DNA from: Larix kaempferi
Taxonomy: Eukaryota > Streptophyta > Pinopsida > Pinales > Pinaceae
Reading direction: 5' to 3'
Length of the DNA stretch: 64,000 nucleotides
NCBI GenBank assembly: GCA_027924585.1
Contig: BSBM01002110.1
Coordinates: forward strand, 1 to 64,000
Position numbers and translations under genes: made by a program
Notes under the pieces: generated by a model
Told to the model about the DNA's origin: nothing
The model's input: only the letters and a program-made list of their open reading frames with translations
Databases searched by the model: none
Shown: one piece after another, positions 49,072 through 62,345 of the stretch
Numbering within the stretch: position 1 is the stretch's first letter
Layout of the letters: every line of letters starts with the position of its first letter

Positions 49072-51883
49072 AAATTTGAGAATAGATTTGGATGTCCCAT
49101 TGGTAGACAAGCGTGCACGCCAACTTTCGTGACGTTCCGAGCTATTTTCTGCCCCTTTAAGCCCAAGTCTAGCGAAAATGCACGGTCGATTTTCAACTTT
49201 GAGCAACTTCTCGGAATTTAAATTTGAGAATGGATTTGGATGTCACATTGGTAGACGAGCGTCCACGCCAACTTTCGTAACGTTCAGAGCTATTTTCTCC
49301 CCCTTTAAGCCCAAATCTAGCGAAAACGCACGGTCGAGTTTCGAATTTGACCAACTTCTCGGAATTAAAAATTGAGCATAGATTTGGATGTCCCGTTGGT
49401 AGACAAATGCGCACGCCAACTTTTGTCACATTACGAGCTAATTTCACACCCTTTAAGGTCAAGTCGAGCGAAAAAGCACGGTCGAGTTTCGAATTTGACC
49501 AACTTCTCGGAATTGAAAATTGAGCATAGATTTGGATGTCCCGTTGGTAGACAAATGCGCACGCCAACTTTCGTCACATTCCGAGCTATTTTCTCACCCT
49601 TTAAGCCGAAGTCTAGCGAAAATGCACGGTCGATTCTCAACTTTGACCAACTTATCAGAGTTGAAATTTGAAAATAGATTTGGATATCCCGTTGGTAGGC
49701 AAGTGCACATGCCAACTTTCGTGACGTTACGAGCTATTTTCTTCGCCTTTAAGCTCAACTCTAGCAAAAACGCACGGTCGAGTTTCGAATTTGACCAACT
49801 TCTCGGAATTGAAAACTGAGCATAGATTTGGATGTCCCGTTGGTAGACAAATGCGCACGCCAACTTTCGTGACGTTCCGAGCTATTTTCTCACATATTAA
49901 GCCTAAGTCTAGCGAAAACGCACGGTCGAGTTTTGAATTTGACCAACTTCTCGGAGTTGAAAATTGAGCATAGACTTGGATGTCCCGTTGGTAGACGAGC
50001 GTCCGCGCCAACTTTCGTAACGTTCCGAGCTATTCTCACACCCTTTAAGCCCAAGTCTAGCGAAAACGCACGATCGAGTTTCAACTTTGATTAACTTCTC
50101 GGAATTGAAATTTGAGAATAGATTTGGATGTCCCGTTTGTAGACGAATGCGCATGCCAATTTTCATGACGTTCCGAGCTATTTTCTCATGCTTTAAGCCT
50201 AAGTCCATCGAAAATGCACGGTCAATTTTCAACTTTGACCAACTTCTCAGAATTTAAATTTGAGAATGGATTTGGATGTCACATTGGTAGACGAGCGTCC
50301 ACGCCAACTTTCGTGACGTTCCGAGCTATTTTCACACCCTTTAAGCCCAAGTCTAGCGAAAACGCACGATGGAGTTTCAACTTTGACCAACTTCTCGGAA
50401 TTGAAATTTGAGAATAGTTTTGGATGTCCCATTGGTAGAAAAGCGTCCACACCAACTTTCGTGACGTTGCGAGCTATTTTCATCCCATTTAAGCCCAACT
50501 CTACAGAAAACGCACAGTCGCGTTTCATCTTTGACCAACTTCTCGGAATTGAAAATTGAGAATATATTTGGATGTCCTATTTGTACACATGCACGCACAG
50601 CACCTTTCATGACGTTACGAGCTATTTTCACGCCCTTTATTCCCAAGTCTAGTGAAAACCCATGGTGGCATTTCGACTTTGATCAACTTCTGGGAATTGA
50701 AATTTGAGAATGGATTTGGATGTCTCGTTAGTAGACAAGTGCGCACGCCAACTTTCGTGACGTTCCAAGCTATTTTCTTGCCCTTTAAGCCTAAGTCTAG
50801 TGAAAACGCACGGTAAATTTTAACCTTTGACCAACTTCTCGTAATTGAAATTTGAGAATAGTTTTGGATGTCCCTTTGGTAGACAAGCGTCCACACCAAC
50901 TTTCGTGACGTTCCGAGCTATTTTCTCCCCCTTTAAGCCCAAGTCTAGCGAAAACGCACGGTCAAGTTTCAAATTTGACCAACTTCTCGGAATTGAAAAT
51001 TGAGCATAGATTTGGTTGTCCCGTTGGTAGACAAATGCGCATGCCAACTTTCGTGACGTTCCGAGCTATTTTCTCACCCTTTAAGCCTAAGTCTAGCGAA
51101 AATGCACTGTCGATTTTCAACTTTGACCAACTTCTCGGAATTTAAATTTGAGAATAGATTTGGATGTCACATTGGTAGACGAGCGTCCACGCCAACTTTC
51201 GTGACGCTCCGAGCTATTTTCACACCCTTTAAGCCCAAGTCGAGCGAAAACGCACGATCGAGTTTCAACTTCGACTAACCTCTCGGAATTGAAATTTGAG
51301 AATAGTTTTGGATGTCCCATTGGTAGACAAGCGTCCACACCAACTTTCGTGACGTTCCGAGCTATTTTCTCCCCCTTTAAGCCCCACTCTAGAGAAAACG
51401 CACGATCGCGATTCATCTTTGACCAACTTCTCGGAATTGAAAATTGAGAATAGATTTGGATGTCCCATTTGTAGACATGCGCGCACAGCAACTTTCATGA
51501 CTTTACGACCTAATTTCACGCCCTTTATTCCCAAGTCTAGTGAAAACCCATGGTGGCATTTTGACTTTGACCAACTTCTGGGAATTGAAATTTGAAAATA
51601 GATTTGGATGTCCCGTTGGTAGACAAGCGTGCACGCCAACTTTCGTGATGTTCCGAGCTATTTTCTGCCCCTTTAAGCCCAAGTCTAGCGAAAACGCACG
51701 TTCGAGTTTCAACTTTCACAAACATTTCGGAATTAAAATTTGAGAATAGTTTTGGATGTACCATTGGTAGACAAGCGTCCACACCAACTTTCGTGACATT
51801 CCGAGCTATTTTATCGCCCTTCAAGCCCAACTCTAGCGAAAACGTAGGGTCGAGTTTCGACTTTCACCAACTTCTCAGAATTC
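48981..51883. repeat. HOR unit U15, right part (M4 to M23)
   Basis: Continues M4 to M23 in order and ends at GAATTC. With the left part the EcoRI fragment is 5919 bp (40 monomers less one base). From M12 it carries U6 variants (CCCGTTTGTAGACG near 50131, GTCCTATTTG near 50575, TTTTAACCTTTG near 50818), then the U7 variant CCCGTTGG in M22 (near 51614). Confidence 0.94.
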
Positions 51884-54800
51884 AAAATTGAGCATAGATT
51901 TGGATGTCCCATTTGTAGACATGTGTGCACAGCAACTTTCGTGATGTTACGAGCTAATTTCACACCCTTTAAGCACAAGTCTAGCGAAAACGCATGGTGG
52001 CGTTTCGACTTTGACCAACTTCTCGGAATTGAAATTTGAGAATAGATTTGGATGTCCCCTTGGTAGACAAGTGCGCACGCCAACTTTCATGACGTTCCAA
52101 CCTATTTTCTCGCCCTTTAAGCCCAAGTCTAGCGAAAACACACGGCAAATTTTCAACTTTGACCAACTTCTCGGAATTTAAATTTGAGAATAGATTTGGA
52201 TGTCCCATTGGTAGACAAGCATCCACACCAACTTTCGTGACATTCCAAGCTATTTTCTTCCCATTTAAGCCCAACACTAGAGAAAACGCACGGTCGCGTT
52301 TCATCTTTGACCAACTTCTCGAAATTGAAAATTGAGAATAGATTTGGATGTCCCATTTGTAGACATGCGCGCACAGCAACTTTCGTGACATTACGAGCTA
52401 ATTTCACATCATTTAAGCCCAATTCTAGCGAAAACGCACGATCGAGTTTCAACTTTGACCAACTTCTCGGAATTGAAATTTAAGAATAGATTTGGATGTC
52501 CCATTGGTAGACAAGCGTGCACGCCAACTTTCGTGACGTTCCGAGCTATTTTCTGCCCCTTTAAGCCCAAGTCTAGCGAAAATGCACGGTCGATTTTCAA
52601 CTTTGACCAACTTCTCGGAATTTAAATTTGAGAATGGATTTGGATGTCACATTGGTAGACGAGCGTCCACGCCAACTTTCGTAACGTTCAGAGCTATTTT
52701 CTCCCCCTTTAAGCCCAAATCTAGCGAAAACGCACGGTCGAGTTTCGAATTTGACCAACTTCTCGGAATTAAAAATTGAGCATAGATTTGGATGTCCCGT
52801 TGGTAGACAAATGCGCACGCCAACTTTTGTCACATTACGAGCTAATTTCACACCCTTTAAGGTCAAGTCGAGCGAAAAAGCACGGTCGAGTTTCGAATTT
52901 GACCAACTTCTCGGAATTGAAAATTGAGCATAGATTTGGATGTCCCGTTGGTAGACAAATGCGCACGCCAACTTTCGTCACATTCCGAGCTATTTTCTCA
53001 CCCTTTAAGCCGAAGTCTAGCGAAAATGCACGGTCGATTCTCAACTTTGACCAACTTATCAGAGTTGAAATTTGAAAATAGATTTGGATATCCCGTTGGT
53101 AGGCAAGTGCACATGCCAACTTTCGTGACGTTACGAGCTATTTTCTTCGCCTTTAAGCTCAACTCTAGCAAAAACGCACGGTCGAGTTTCGAATTTGACC
53201 AACTTCTCGGAATTGAAAACTTAGCATAGATTTGGATGTCCCGTTGGTAGACAAATGCGCACGCCAACTTTCGTGACGTTCCGAGCTATTTTCTCACATA
53301 TTAAGCCTAAGTCTAGCGAAAACGCACGGTCGAGTTTTGAATTTGACCAACTTCTCGGAGTTGAAAATTGAGCATAGACTTGGATGTCCCGTTGGTAGAC
53401 GAGCGTCCGCGCCAACTTTCGTAACGTTCCGAGCTATTCTCACACCCTTTAAGCCCAAGTCTAGCGAAAACGCACGATCGAGTTTCAACTTTGATTAACT
53501 TCTCGGAATTGAAATTTGAGAATAGATTTGGATGTCCCGTTGGTAGACGAATGCGCACGCCAATTTTCATGACGTTCCGAGCTATTTTCTCATGCTTTAA
53601 GCCTAAGTCCATCGAAAATGCACGGTCAATTTTCAACTTTGACCAACTTCTCAGAATTTAAATTTGAGAATGGATTTGGATGTCACATTGGTAGACGAGC
53701 GTCCACGCCAACTTTCGTGACGTTCCGAGCTATTTTCACACCCTTTAAGCCCAAGTCTAGCGAAAACGCACGATGGAGTTTCAACTTTGACCAACTTCTC
53801 GGAATTGAAATTTGAGAATAGTTTTGGATGTCCCATTGGTAGAAAAGCGTCCACACCAACTTTCGTGACGTTGCGAGCTATTTTCATCCCATTTAAGCCC
53901 AACTCTACAGAAAACGCACAGTCGCGTTTCATCTTTGACCAACTTCTCGGAATTGAAAATTGAGAATATATTTGGATGTCGCATTTGTACACATGCACGC
54001 ACAGCACCTTTCATGACGTTACGAGCTATTTTCACGCCCTTTATTCCCAAGTCTAGTGAAAACCCATGGTGGCATTTCGACTTTGATCAACTTCTGGGAA
54101 TTGAAATTTGAGAATGGATTTGGATGTCTCGTTAGTAGACAAGTGCGCACGCCAACTTTCGTGACGTTCCAAGCTATTTTCTTGCCCTTTAAGCCTAAGT
54201 CTAGTGAAAACGCACGGTAAATTTTCAACTTTGACCAACTTCTCGTAATTGAAATTTGAGAATAGTTTTGGATGTCCCTTTGGTAGACAAGCGTCCACAC
54301 CAACTTTCGTGACGTTCCGAGCTATTTTCTCCCCCTTTAAGCCCAAGTCTAGCGAAAACGCACGGTCAAGTTTCAAATTTGACCAACTTCTCGGAATTGA
54401 AAATTGAGCATAGATTTGGATGTCCCGTTGGTAGACAAATGCGCACGCCAACTTTCGTGACGTTCCGAGCTATTTTCTCACCCTTTAAGGCTAAGTCTAG
54501 CGAAAATGCACTGTCGATTTTCAACTTTGACCAACTTCTCGGAATTTAAATTTGAGAATAGATTTGGATGTCACATTGGTAGACGAGCGTCCACGCCAAC
54601 TTTCGTGACGCTCCGAGCTATTTTCACACCCTTTAAGCCCAAGTCGAGCGAAAACGCACGATCGAGTTTCAACTTCGACTAACCTCTCGGAATTGAAATT
54701 TGAGAATAGTTTTGGATGTCCCATTGGTAGACAAGCGTCCACACCAACTTTCGTGACGTTCCGAGCTATTTTCTCCCCCTTTAAGCCCCACTCTAGAGAA

Positions 54801-55287
54801 AACGCACGATCGCGATTCATCTTTGACCAACTTCTCGGAATTGAAAATTGAGAATAGATTTGGATGTCCCATTTGTAGACATGCGCGCACAGCAACTTTC
54901 ATGACTTTACGACCTAATTTCACGCCCTTTATTCCCAAGTCTAGTGAAAACCCATGGTGGCATTTTGACTTTGACCAACTTCTGGGAATTGAAATTTGAA
55001 AATAGATTTGGATGTCCCATTGGTAGACAAGCGTGCACGCCAACTTTCGTGATGTTCCGAGCTATTTTCTGCCCCTTTAAGCCCAAGTCTAGCGAAAACG
55101 CACGTTCGAGTTTCAACTTTCACAAACATTTCGGAATTAAAATTTGAGAATAGTTTTGGATGTACCATTGGTAGACAAGCGTCCACACCAACTTTCGTGA
55201 CATTCCGAGCTATTTTATCGCCCTTCAAGCCCAACTCTAGCGAAAACGTAGGGTCGAGTTTCGACTTTCACCAACTTCTCAGAATTC
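51884..55287. repeat. HOR unit U16 (23-mer)
   Basis: Exactly 3404 bp. Shares AACACTAGAG (M3) and TTAAGGCTAAG (M18) with U8, and AAAACTTAGC (M9/M10) with U14. The small indels of U8 are absent here although its substitutions are shared. Private GTCGCATTTGTACAC in M15 near 53979. Confidence 0.96.
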
Positions 55288-58200
55288 AAAATTGAGCATA
55301 GATTTGGATGTCCCATTTGTAGACATGTGTGCACAGCAACTTTCGTGATGTTACGAGCTAATTTAACACCCTTTAAGCACAAGTCTAGCGAAAACGCATG
55401 GTGGCGTTTCGACTTTGACCAACTTCTCGGAATTGAAATTTGAGAATAGATTTGGATGTCCCCTTGGTAGACAAGTGCGCACGCCAACTTTCATGACGTT
55501 CCAACCTATTTTCTCGCCCTTTAAGCCCAAGTCTAGCGAAAACACACGGCAAATTTTCAACTTTGACCAACTTCTCGGAATTTAAATTTGAGAATAGATT
55601 TGGATGTCCCATTGGTAGACAAGCATCCACACCAACTTTCGTGACATTCCAAGCTATTTTCTTCCCATTTAAGCCCAACTCTAGAGAAAACGCACGGTCG
55701 CGTTTCATCTTTGACCAACTTCTCGAAATTGAAAATTGAGAATAGATTTGGATGTCCCATTTGTAGACATGCGCGCACAGCAACTTTCGTGACATTACGA
55801 GCTAATTTCACATCATTTAAGCCCAATTCTAGCGAAAACGCACGATCGAGTTTCAACTTTGACCAACTTCTCGGAATTGAAATTTGAGAATAGATTTGGA
55901 TGTCCCATTGGTAGACAAGCGTGCACGCCAACTTTCGTGACGTTCCGAGCTATTTTCTGCCCATTTAAGCCCAAGTCTAGCGAAAATGCACGGTCGATTT
56001 TCAACTTTGACCAACTTCTCGGAATTTAAATTTGAGAATGGATTTGGATGTCACATTGGTAGACGAGCGTCCACGCCAACTTTCGTAACGTTCAGAGCTA
56101 TTTTCTCCCCCTTTAAGCCCAAATCTAGCGAAAACGTACGGTCGAGTTTCGAATTTGACCAACTTCTCGGAATTAAAAATTGAGCATAGATTTGGATGTC
56201 CCGTTGGTAGACAAATGCGCACGCCAACTTTTGTCACATTACGAGCTAATTTCACACCCTTTAAGGTCAAGTCGAGCGAAAAAGCACGGTCGAGTTTCGA
56301 ATTTGACCAACTTCTCGAAATTGAAAATTGAGCATAGATTTGGATGTCCCGTTGGTAGACAAATGCGCACGCCAACTTTCGTCACATTCCGAGCTATTTT
56401 CTCACCCTTTAAGCCGAAGTCTAGCGAAAATGCACGGTCGATTCTCAACTTTGACCAACTTATCAGAGTTGAAATTTGAAAATAGATTTGGATATCCCGT
56501 TGGTAGGCAAGTGCACATGCCAACTTTCGTGACGTTACGAGCTATTTTCTTCGCCTTTAAGCTCAACTCTAGCAAAAACGCACGGTCGAGTTTCGAATTT
56601 GACCAACTTCTCGGAATTGAAAACTGAGCATAGATTTGGATGTCCCGTTGGTAGACAAATGCGCACGCCAACTTTCGTGACGTTCCGAGCTATTTTCTCA
56701 CATATTAAGCCTAAGTCTAGCGAAAACGCACGGTCGAGTTTTGAATTTGACCAACTTCTCGGAGTTGAAAATTGAGCATAGACTTGGATGTCCCGTTGGT
56801 AGACGAGCGTCCGCGCCAACTTTCGTAACGTTCCGAGCTATTCTCACACCCTTTAAGCCCAAGTCTAGCGAAAACGCACGATCGAGTTTCAACTTTGATT
56901 AACTTCTCGGAATTGAAATTTGAGAATAGATTTGGATGTCCCGTTGGTAGACGAATGCGCACGCCAATTTTCATGACGTTCCGAGCTATTTTCTCATGCT
57001 TTAAGCCTAAGTCCATCGAAAATGCACGGTCAATTTTCAACTTTGACCAACTTCTCAGAATTTAAATTTGAGAATGGATTTGGATGTCACATTGGTAGAC
57101 GAGCATCCACGCAAACTTTCGTGACGTTCCGAGCTATTTTCACACCCTTTAAGCCCAAGTCTAGCGAAAACGCACGATGGAGTTTCAAGTTTGACCAACT
57201 TCTCGGAATTGAAATTTGAGAATAGTTTTGGATGTCCCATTGGTAGAAAAGCGTCCACACCAACTTTCGTGACGTTGCGAGCTATTTTCATCCCATTTAA
57301 GCCCAACTCTACAGAAAACGCACAGTCGCGTTTCATCTTTGACCAACTTCTCGGAATTGAAAATTGAGAATATATTTGGATGTCCCATTTGTACACATGC
57401 ACGCACAGCACCTTTCATGACGTTACGAGCTATTTTCACGCCCTTTATTCCCAAGTCTAGTGAAAACCCATGGTGGCATTTCGACTTTGATCAACTTCTG
57501 GGAATTGAAATTTGAGAATGGATTTGGATGTCTTGTTAGTAGACAAGTGCGCACGCCAACTTTCGTGACGTTCCAAGCTATTTTCTTGCCCTTTAAGCCT
57601 AAGTCTAGTGAAAACGCACGGTAAATTTTCAACTTTGACCAACTTCTCGTAATTGAAATTTGAGAATAGTTTTGGATGTCCCTTTGGTAGACAAGCGTCC
57701 ACACCAACTTTCGTGACGTTCCGAGCTATTTTCTCCCCCTTTAAGCCCAAGTCTAGCGAAAACGCACGGTCAAGTTTCAAATTTGACCAACTTCTCGGAA
57801 TTGAAAATTGAGCATAGATTTGGTTGTCCCGTTGGTAGACAAATGCGCACGCCAACTTTCGTGACGTTCCGAGCTATTTTCTCACCCTTTAAGCCTAAGT
57901 CTAGCGAAAATGCACTGTCGATTTTCAACTTTGACCAACTTCTCGGAATTTAAATTTGAGAATAGATTTGGATGTCACATTGGTAGACGAGCGTCCACGC
58001 CAACTTTCGTGACGCTCCGAGCTATTTTCACACCCTTTAAGCCCAAGTCGAGCGAAAACGCACGATCGAGTTTCAACTTCGACTAACCTCTCGGAATTGA
58101 AATTTGAGAATAGTTTTGGATGTCCCATTGGTAGACAAGCGTCCACACCAACTTTCGTGACGTTCCGAGCTATTTTCTCCCCCTTTAAGCCCCACTCTAG

Positions 58201-58691
58201 AGAAAACGCACGATCGCGATTCATATTTGACCAACTTCTCGGAATTGAAAATTGAGAATAGATTTGGATGTCCCATTTGTAGACATGCGCGCACAGCAAC
58301 TTTCATGACTTTACGACCTAATTTCACGCCCTTTATTCCCAAGTCTAGTGAAAACCCATGGTGGCATTTTGACTTTGACCAACTTCTGGGAATTGAAATT
58401 TGAAAATAGATTTGGATGTCCCATTGGTAGACAAGCGTGCACGCCAACTTTCGTGATGTTCCGAGCTATTTTCTGCCCCTTTAAGCCCAAGTCTAGCGAA
58501 AACGCACGTTCGAGTTTCAACTTTCACAAACATTTCGGAATTAAAATTTGAGAATAGTTTTGGATGTACCATTGGTAGACAAGCGTCCACACCAACTTTC
58601 GTGACATTCCGAGCTATTTTATCGCCCTTCAAGCCCAACTCTAGCGAAAACGTAGGGTCGAGTTTCGACTTTCACCAACTTCTCAGAATTC
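55288..58691. repeat. HOR unit U17 (23-mer)
   Basis: Exactly 3404 bp. Near-copy of U9: shares variants in M1 (TTAACACCC), M5, M6 (AACGTACGG), M13 (GAGCATCCACG, TTTCAAGTTTG) and M20 (TTCATATTTG). Private GCAAACTTTCG near 57112 and TCTTGTTAG near 57533. Confidence 0.96.
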
Positions 58692-61600
58692 AAAATTGAG
58701 CATAGATTTGGATGTCCCATTTGTAGACATGTGTGCACAGCAACTTTCGTGATGTTACGAGCTAATTTCACACCCTTTAAGCACAAGTCTAGCGAAAACG
58801 CATGGTGCCGTTTCGACTTTGACCAACTTCTCAGAATTGAAATTTGAGAATAGATTTGGATGTCCCCTTTGTAGACAAGTGCGCACGCCAACTTTCATGA
58901 CGTTCCAACCTATTTTCTCGCCCTTTAAGCCCAAGTCTAGCGAAAACACACGGCAAATTTTCAACTTTGACCAACTTCTCGGAATTTAAATTTGAGAATA
59001 GATTTGGATGTCCCATTGGTAGACAAGCATCCACACCAACTTTCGTGACATTCCAAGCTATTTTCTTCCCATTTAAGCCCAACTCTAGAGAAAACGCACG
59101 GTCGCGTTTCATCTTTGACCAACTTCTCGAAATTGAAAATTGAGAATAGATTTGGATGTCCCATTTGTAGACATGCGCGCACAGCAACTTTCGTGACATT
59201 ACGAGCTAATTTCACATCATTTAAGCCCAATTCTAGCGAAAACGCACGATCGAGTTTCAACTTTGACCAACTTCTCGGAATTGAAATTTGAGAATAGATT
59301 TGGATGTCCCATTGGTAGACAAGCGTGCACGCCAACTTTCGTGACGTTCCGAGCTATTTTCTGCCCCTTTAAGCCCAAGTCTAGCGAAAATGCACGGTCG
59401 ATTTTCAACTTTGACCAACTTCTCGGAATTTAAATTTGAGAATGGATTTGGATGTCACATTGGTAGACGAGCGTCCACGCCAACTTTCGTAACGTTCAGA
59501 GCTATTTTCTCCCCCTTTAAGCCCAAATCTAGCGAAAACGCACGGTCGAGTTTCGAATTTGACCAACTTCTCGGAATCAAAAATTGAGCATAGATTTGGA
59601 TGTCCCGTTGGTAGACAAATGCGCACGCCAACTTTTGTCACATTACGAGCTAATTTCACACCCTTTAAGGTCAAGTCGAGCGAAAAAGCACGGTCGAGTT
59701 TCGAATTTGACCAACTTCTCGGAATTGAAAATTGAGCATAGATTTGGATGTCCCGTTGGTAGACAAGTGCGCACGCCAACTTTCGTCACATTCCGAGCTA
59801 TTTTCTCACCCTTTAAGCCGAAGTCTAGCGAAAATGCACGGTCGATTCTCAACTTTGACCAACTTATCAGAGTTGAAATTTGAAAATAGATTTGGATATC
59901 CCGTTGGTAGGCAAGTGCACATGCCAACTTTCGTGACGTTACGAGCTATTTTCTTCGCCTTTAAGCTCAACTCTAGCAAAAACGCACGGTCGAGTTTCGA
60001 ATTTGACCAACTTCTCGGAATTGAAAACTGAGCATAGATTTGGATGTCCCGTTGGTAGACAAATGCGCACACCAACATTCGTGACGTTCCGAGCTATTTT
60101 CTCACATATTAAGCCTAAGTCTAGCGAAAACGCACGGTCGAGTTTTGAATTTGACCAACTTCTCGGAGTTGAAAATTGAGCATAGACTTGGATGTCCCGT
60201 TGGTAGACGAGCGTCCGCGCCAACTTTCGTAACGTTCCGAGCTATTCTCACACCCTTTAATCCCAATTCTAGCGAAAACGCACGATCGAGTTTCAACTTT
60301 GATTAACTTCTCGGAATTGAAATTTGAGAATAGATTTGGATGTCCCGTTGGTAGACGAATGCACACGCCAATTTTCATGACGTTCCGAGCTATTTTCTCA
60401 TGCTTTAAGCCTAAGTCCATCGAAAATGCACGGTCAATTTTCAACTTTGACCAACTTCTCAGAATTTAAATTTGAGAATGGATTTGGATGTCACATTGGT
60501 AGACGAGCGTCCACGCCAACTTTCGTGACGTTCCGAGCTATTTTCACACCCTTTAAGCCCAAGTCTAGCGAAAACGCACGATGGAGTTTCAACTTTGACC
60601 AACTTCTCGGAATTGAAATTTGAGAATAGTTTTGGATGTCCCATTGGTAGAAAAGCGTCCACACCAACTTTCGTGACGTTGCGAGCTATTTTCATCCCAT
60701 TTAAGCCCAACTCTACAGAAAACGCACAGTCGCGTTTCATCTTTGACCAACTTCTCGGAATTGAAAATTGAGAATATATTTGGATGTCCCATTTGTACAC
60801 ATGCACGCACAGCACCTTTCATGACGTTACGAGCTATTTTCACGCCCTTTATTCCCAAGTCTAGTGAAAACCCATGGTGGCATTTCGACTTTGATCAACT
60901 TCTGGGAATTGAAATTTGAGAATGGATTTGGATGTCTCGTTAGTAGACAAGTGCGCACGCCAACTTTCGTGACGTTCCAAGCTATTTTCTTGCCCTTTAA
61001 GCCTAAGTCTAGTGAAAACGCACGGTAAATTTTCAACTTTGACCAACTTCTCGTAATTGCAATTTGAGAATAGTTTTGGATGTCCCTTTGGTAGACAAGC
61101 GTCCACACCAACTTTCGTGACGTTCCGAGCTATTTTCTCCCCCTTTAAGCCCAAGTCTAGCGAAAACGCACGGTCAAGTTTCAAATTTGACCAACTTCTC
61201 GGAATTGAAAATTGAGCATAGATTTGGTTGTCCCGTTGGTAGACAAATGCGCACGCCAACTTTCGTGACGTTCCGAGCTATTTTCTCACCCTTTAAGCCT
61301 AAGTCTAGCGAAAATGCACTGTCGATTTTCAACTTTGACCAACTTCTCGGAATTTAAATTTGAGAATAGATTTGGATGTCACATTGGTAGACGAGCGTCC
61401 ACGCCAACTTTCGTGACGCTCCGAGCTATTTTCACACCCTTTAAGCCCAAGTCGAGCGAAAACGCACGATCGAGTTTCAACTTCGACTAACCTCTCGGAA
61501 TTGAAATTTGAGAATAGTTTTGGATGTCCCATTGGTAGACAAGCGTCCACACCAACTTTCGTGACGTTCCGAGCTATTTTCTCCCCCTTTAAGCCCCACT

Positions 61601-62095
61601 CTAGAGAAAACGCACGATCGCGATTCATCTTTGACCAACTTCTCGGAATTGAAAATTGAGAATAGATTTGGATGTCCCATTTGTAGACATGCGCGCACAG
61701 CAACTTTCATGACTTTACGACCTAATTTCACGCCCTTTATTCCCAAGTCTAGTGAAAACCCATGGTGGCATTTTGACTTTGACCAACTTCTGGGAATTGA
61801 AATTTGAAAATAGATTTGGATGTCCCATTGGTAGACAAGCGTGCACGCCAACTTTCGTGATGTTCCGAGCTATTTTCTGCCCCTTTAATCCCAAGTCTAG
61901 CGAAAACGCACGTTCGAGTTTCAACTTTCACAAACATTTCGGAATTAAAATTTGAGAATAGTTTTGGATGTACCATTGGTAGACAAGCGTCCACACCAAC
62001 TTTTGTGACATTCCGAGCTATTTTATCGCCCTTTAAGCCCAACTCTAGCGAAAACGTAGGGTCGAGTTTCGACTTTCACCAACTTCTCAGAATTC
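58692..62095. repeat. HOR unit U18 (23-mer, mosaic of U10- and U11-type)
   Basis: Exactly 3404 bp. M1 has GGTGCCG (U9-U11) followed by CTCAGAATTG (U11/U13); M2 then has CCCCTTTGTAGAC (U10). From M6 on it carries the full U11/U13 set, and in M22-M23 the U11-only variants. Private GAATGCACACGCC in M12 and TTGCAATTTG near 61057. Confidence 0.95.
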
Positions 62096-62345
62096 AAAAT
62101 TGAGCATAGATTTGGATGTCCCATTTGTAGACATGTGTGCACAGCAACTTTCGTGATGTTACGAGCTAATTTCACACCCTTTAAGCACAAGTCTAGCGAA
62201 AACGCATGGTGGCGTTTCGACTTTGACCAACTTCTCGGAATTGAAATTTGAGAATAGATTTGGATGTCCCCTTGGTAGACAAGTGCGCACGCCAACTTTC
62301 ATGACGTTCCAACCTATTTTCTCGCCCTTTAAGCCCAAGTCTAGA
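58830..62345. repeat. Third copy of the U11-U12 segment
   Basis: Matches 32487-36002 at an offset of 26343 bp through variants at M1 end, M6/7, M8, M10, M11, M22 (TTTAATCCCAAG), M23 (CTTTTGTGACATT) and the following M2 (CTAGAGAAAACAC). It differs at M2 and M19 of U18, so it is a mosaic, not a clean copy. Confidence 0.8.

Larger units (their letters stand above)
50134..58870. repeat. Segmental duplication, right copy (lacks U7)
   Basis: Partner of 18760-29120. It joins U6-type variants (up to M16, near 50818) to U7-type variant CCCGTTGG (M22, near 51614) within one regular HOR. The 11-mer is thus missing, and the crossover falls in the M17-M22 interval common to U6 and U7. Confidence 0.85.
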
